NCBI GenBank assembly: GCA_038330145.1
Contig: JBBQNR010000140.1
Location: 1-5,164 of the forward strand
Direction of reading: 5' to 3'
DNA: 5,164 nt
From: JBBQNR01 sp038330145
Lineage (GTDB): Bacteria; Actinomycetota; Thermoleophilia; Solirubrobacterales; JBBDJG01
The position numbers and the translations under genes are program-made. Positions 5,078 to 5,164 of the stretch are shown piece after piece. The notes beneath the pieces were generated by a model. That model did not search any database. It was not told the origin of the DNA and saw nothing but the letters and a program-made list of their open reading frames with translations. The number at the start of each line of letters is the position of its first letter. Position 1 is the stretch's first letter.

Positions 5078-5164
5078 TCAGCGGCGGAACTCCGGGCCGT
5101 CGAGCCTGGGCTCGTCCTTCGACTTGACCTCGCCATCTTCGACGACCGCGTCGGGGGCGCGGAT
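5078..5164 (-). CDS. Possible C-terminus of a gene running in from the right edge
   Basis: From the window edge a minus-strand frame reads IRAPDAVVEDGEVKSKDEPR and then LDGPEFRR with TGA at 5080-5078. The charged, natural-looking composition resembles a protein tail. Only 28 residues are visible, so no family can be named. Confidence 0.35.
   Translation of the reverse strand: MRAPDAVVEDGEVKSKDEPRLDGPEFRR

Noticed and set aside
4678..5127. Plus-strand open frame overlapping the end of the TetR-family gene
   Set aside because: It begins inside the regulator's coding region, has no ribosome binding site, and runs through the repeats with unnatural composition.

Overview
The window is GC-rich (roughly two thirds G+C by eye), with GC-biased third codon positions, some GTG starts and few U-tract terminators. 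This fits a high-GC bacterium such as an actinobacterium or a soil-type member of the Chloroflexota. No ribosomal or other marker gene is present, so I cannot choose between them.

The dominant theme is gene remains. From left to right: (1) a minus-strand 3' fragment of dihydroxy-acid dehydratase (ilvD, about 23-490) with small frameshifts, cut off at a short repeat; (2) a non-coding stretch (491-766) with hairpins and short repeats; (3) the start of a secreted protein (from 782, behind a strong ribosome binding site) that breaks off into the C-terminal half of an IS1-type transposase (about 995-1440), itself frameshifted three times; (4) an intact GNAT N-acetyltransferase (1464-1988); (5) a short minus-strand coding-like piece (2012-2194); (6) a truncated lipoprotein M28-type aminopeptidase (2197 to about 2609); (7) a perfect 14-bp hairpin (2633-2665) between two convergent remnants; (8) an unidentified minus-strand C-terminal remnant (2685-2987).

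The best organised part is 2990-4747. A TetR-family regulator (plus strand, about 4118-4747) is divergent from a two-gene minus-strand unit: a four-helix membrane protein (4059-3664) followed after 25 bases by a metallo-beta-lactamase-fold hydrolase (3638-2990). An imperfect palindrome in the 58-base gap (core 4079-4097) is a good candidate TetR operator. The hydrolase keeps all its zinc-ligand motifs but is split over three frames. The regulator has an intact body but no ATG, GTG or TTG upstream of its helix-turn-helix.

The right end (4748-5077) has no convincing gene and carries the same short repeats seen at 487-580. The last 87 bases may be the 3' end of a further minus-strand gene. Six or so coding remnants share single-base-type frame changes. 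This could be genuine decay of an accessory region or indel errors in a long-read assembly, and the sequence alone cannot separate these. I see no defence, toxin-antitoxin, phage or biosynthetic system, no CRISPR array, and no tRNA or rRNA.
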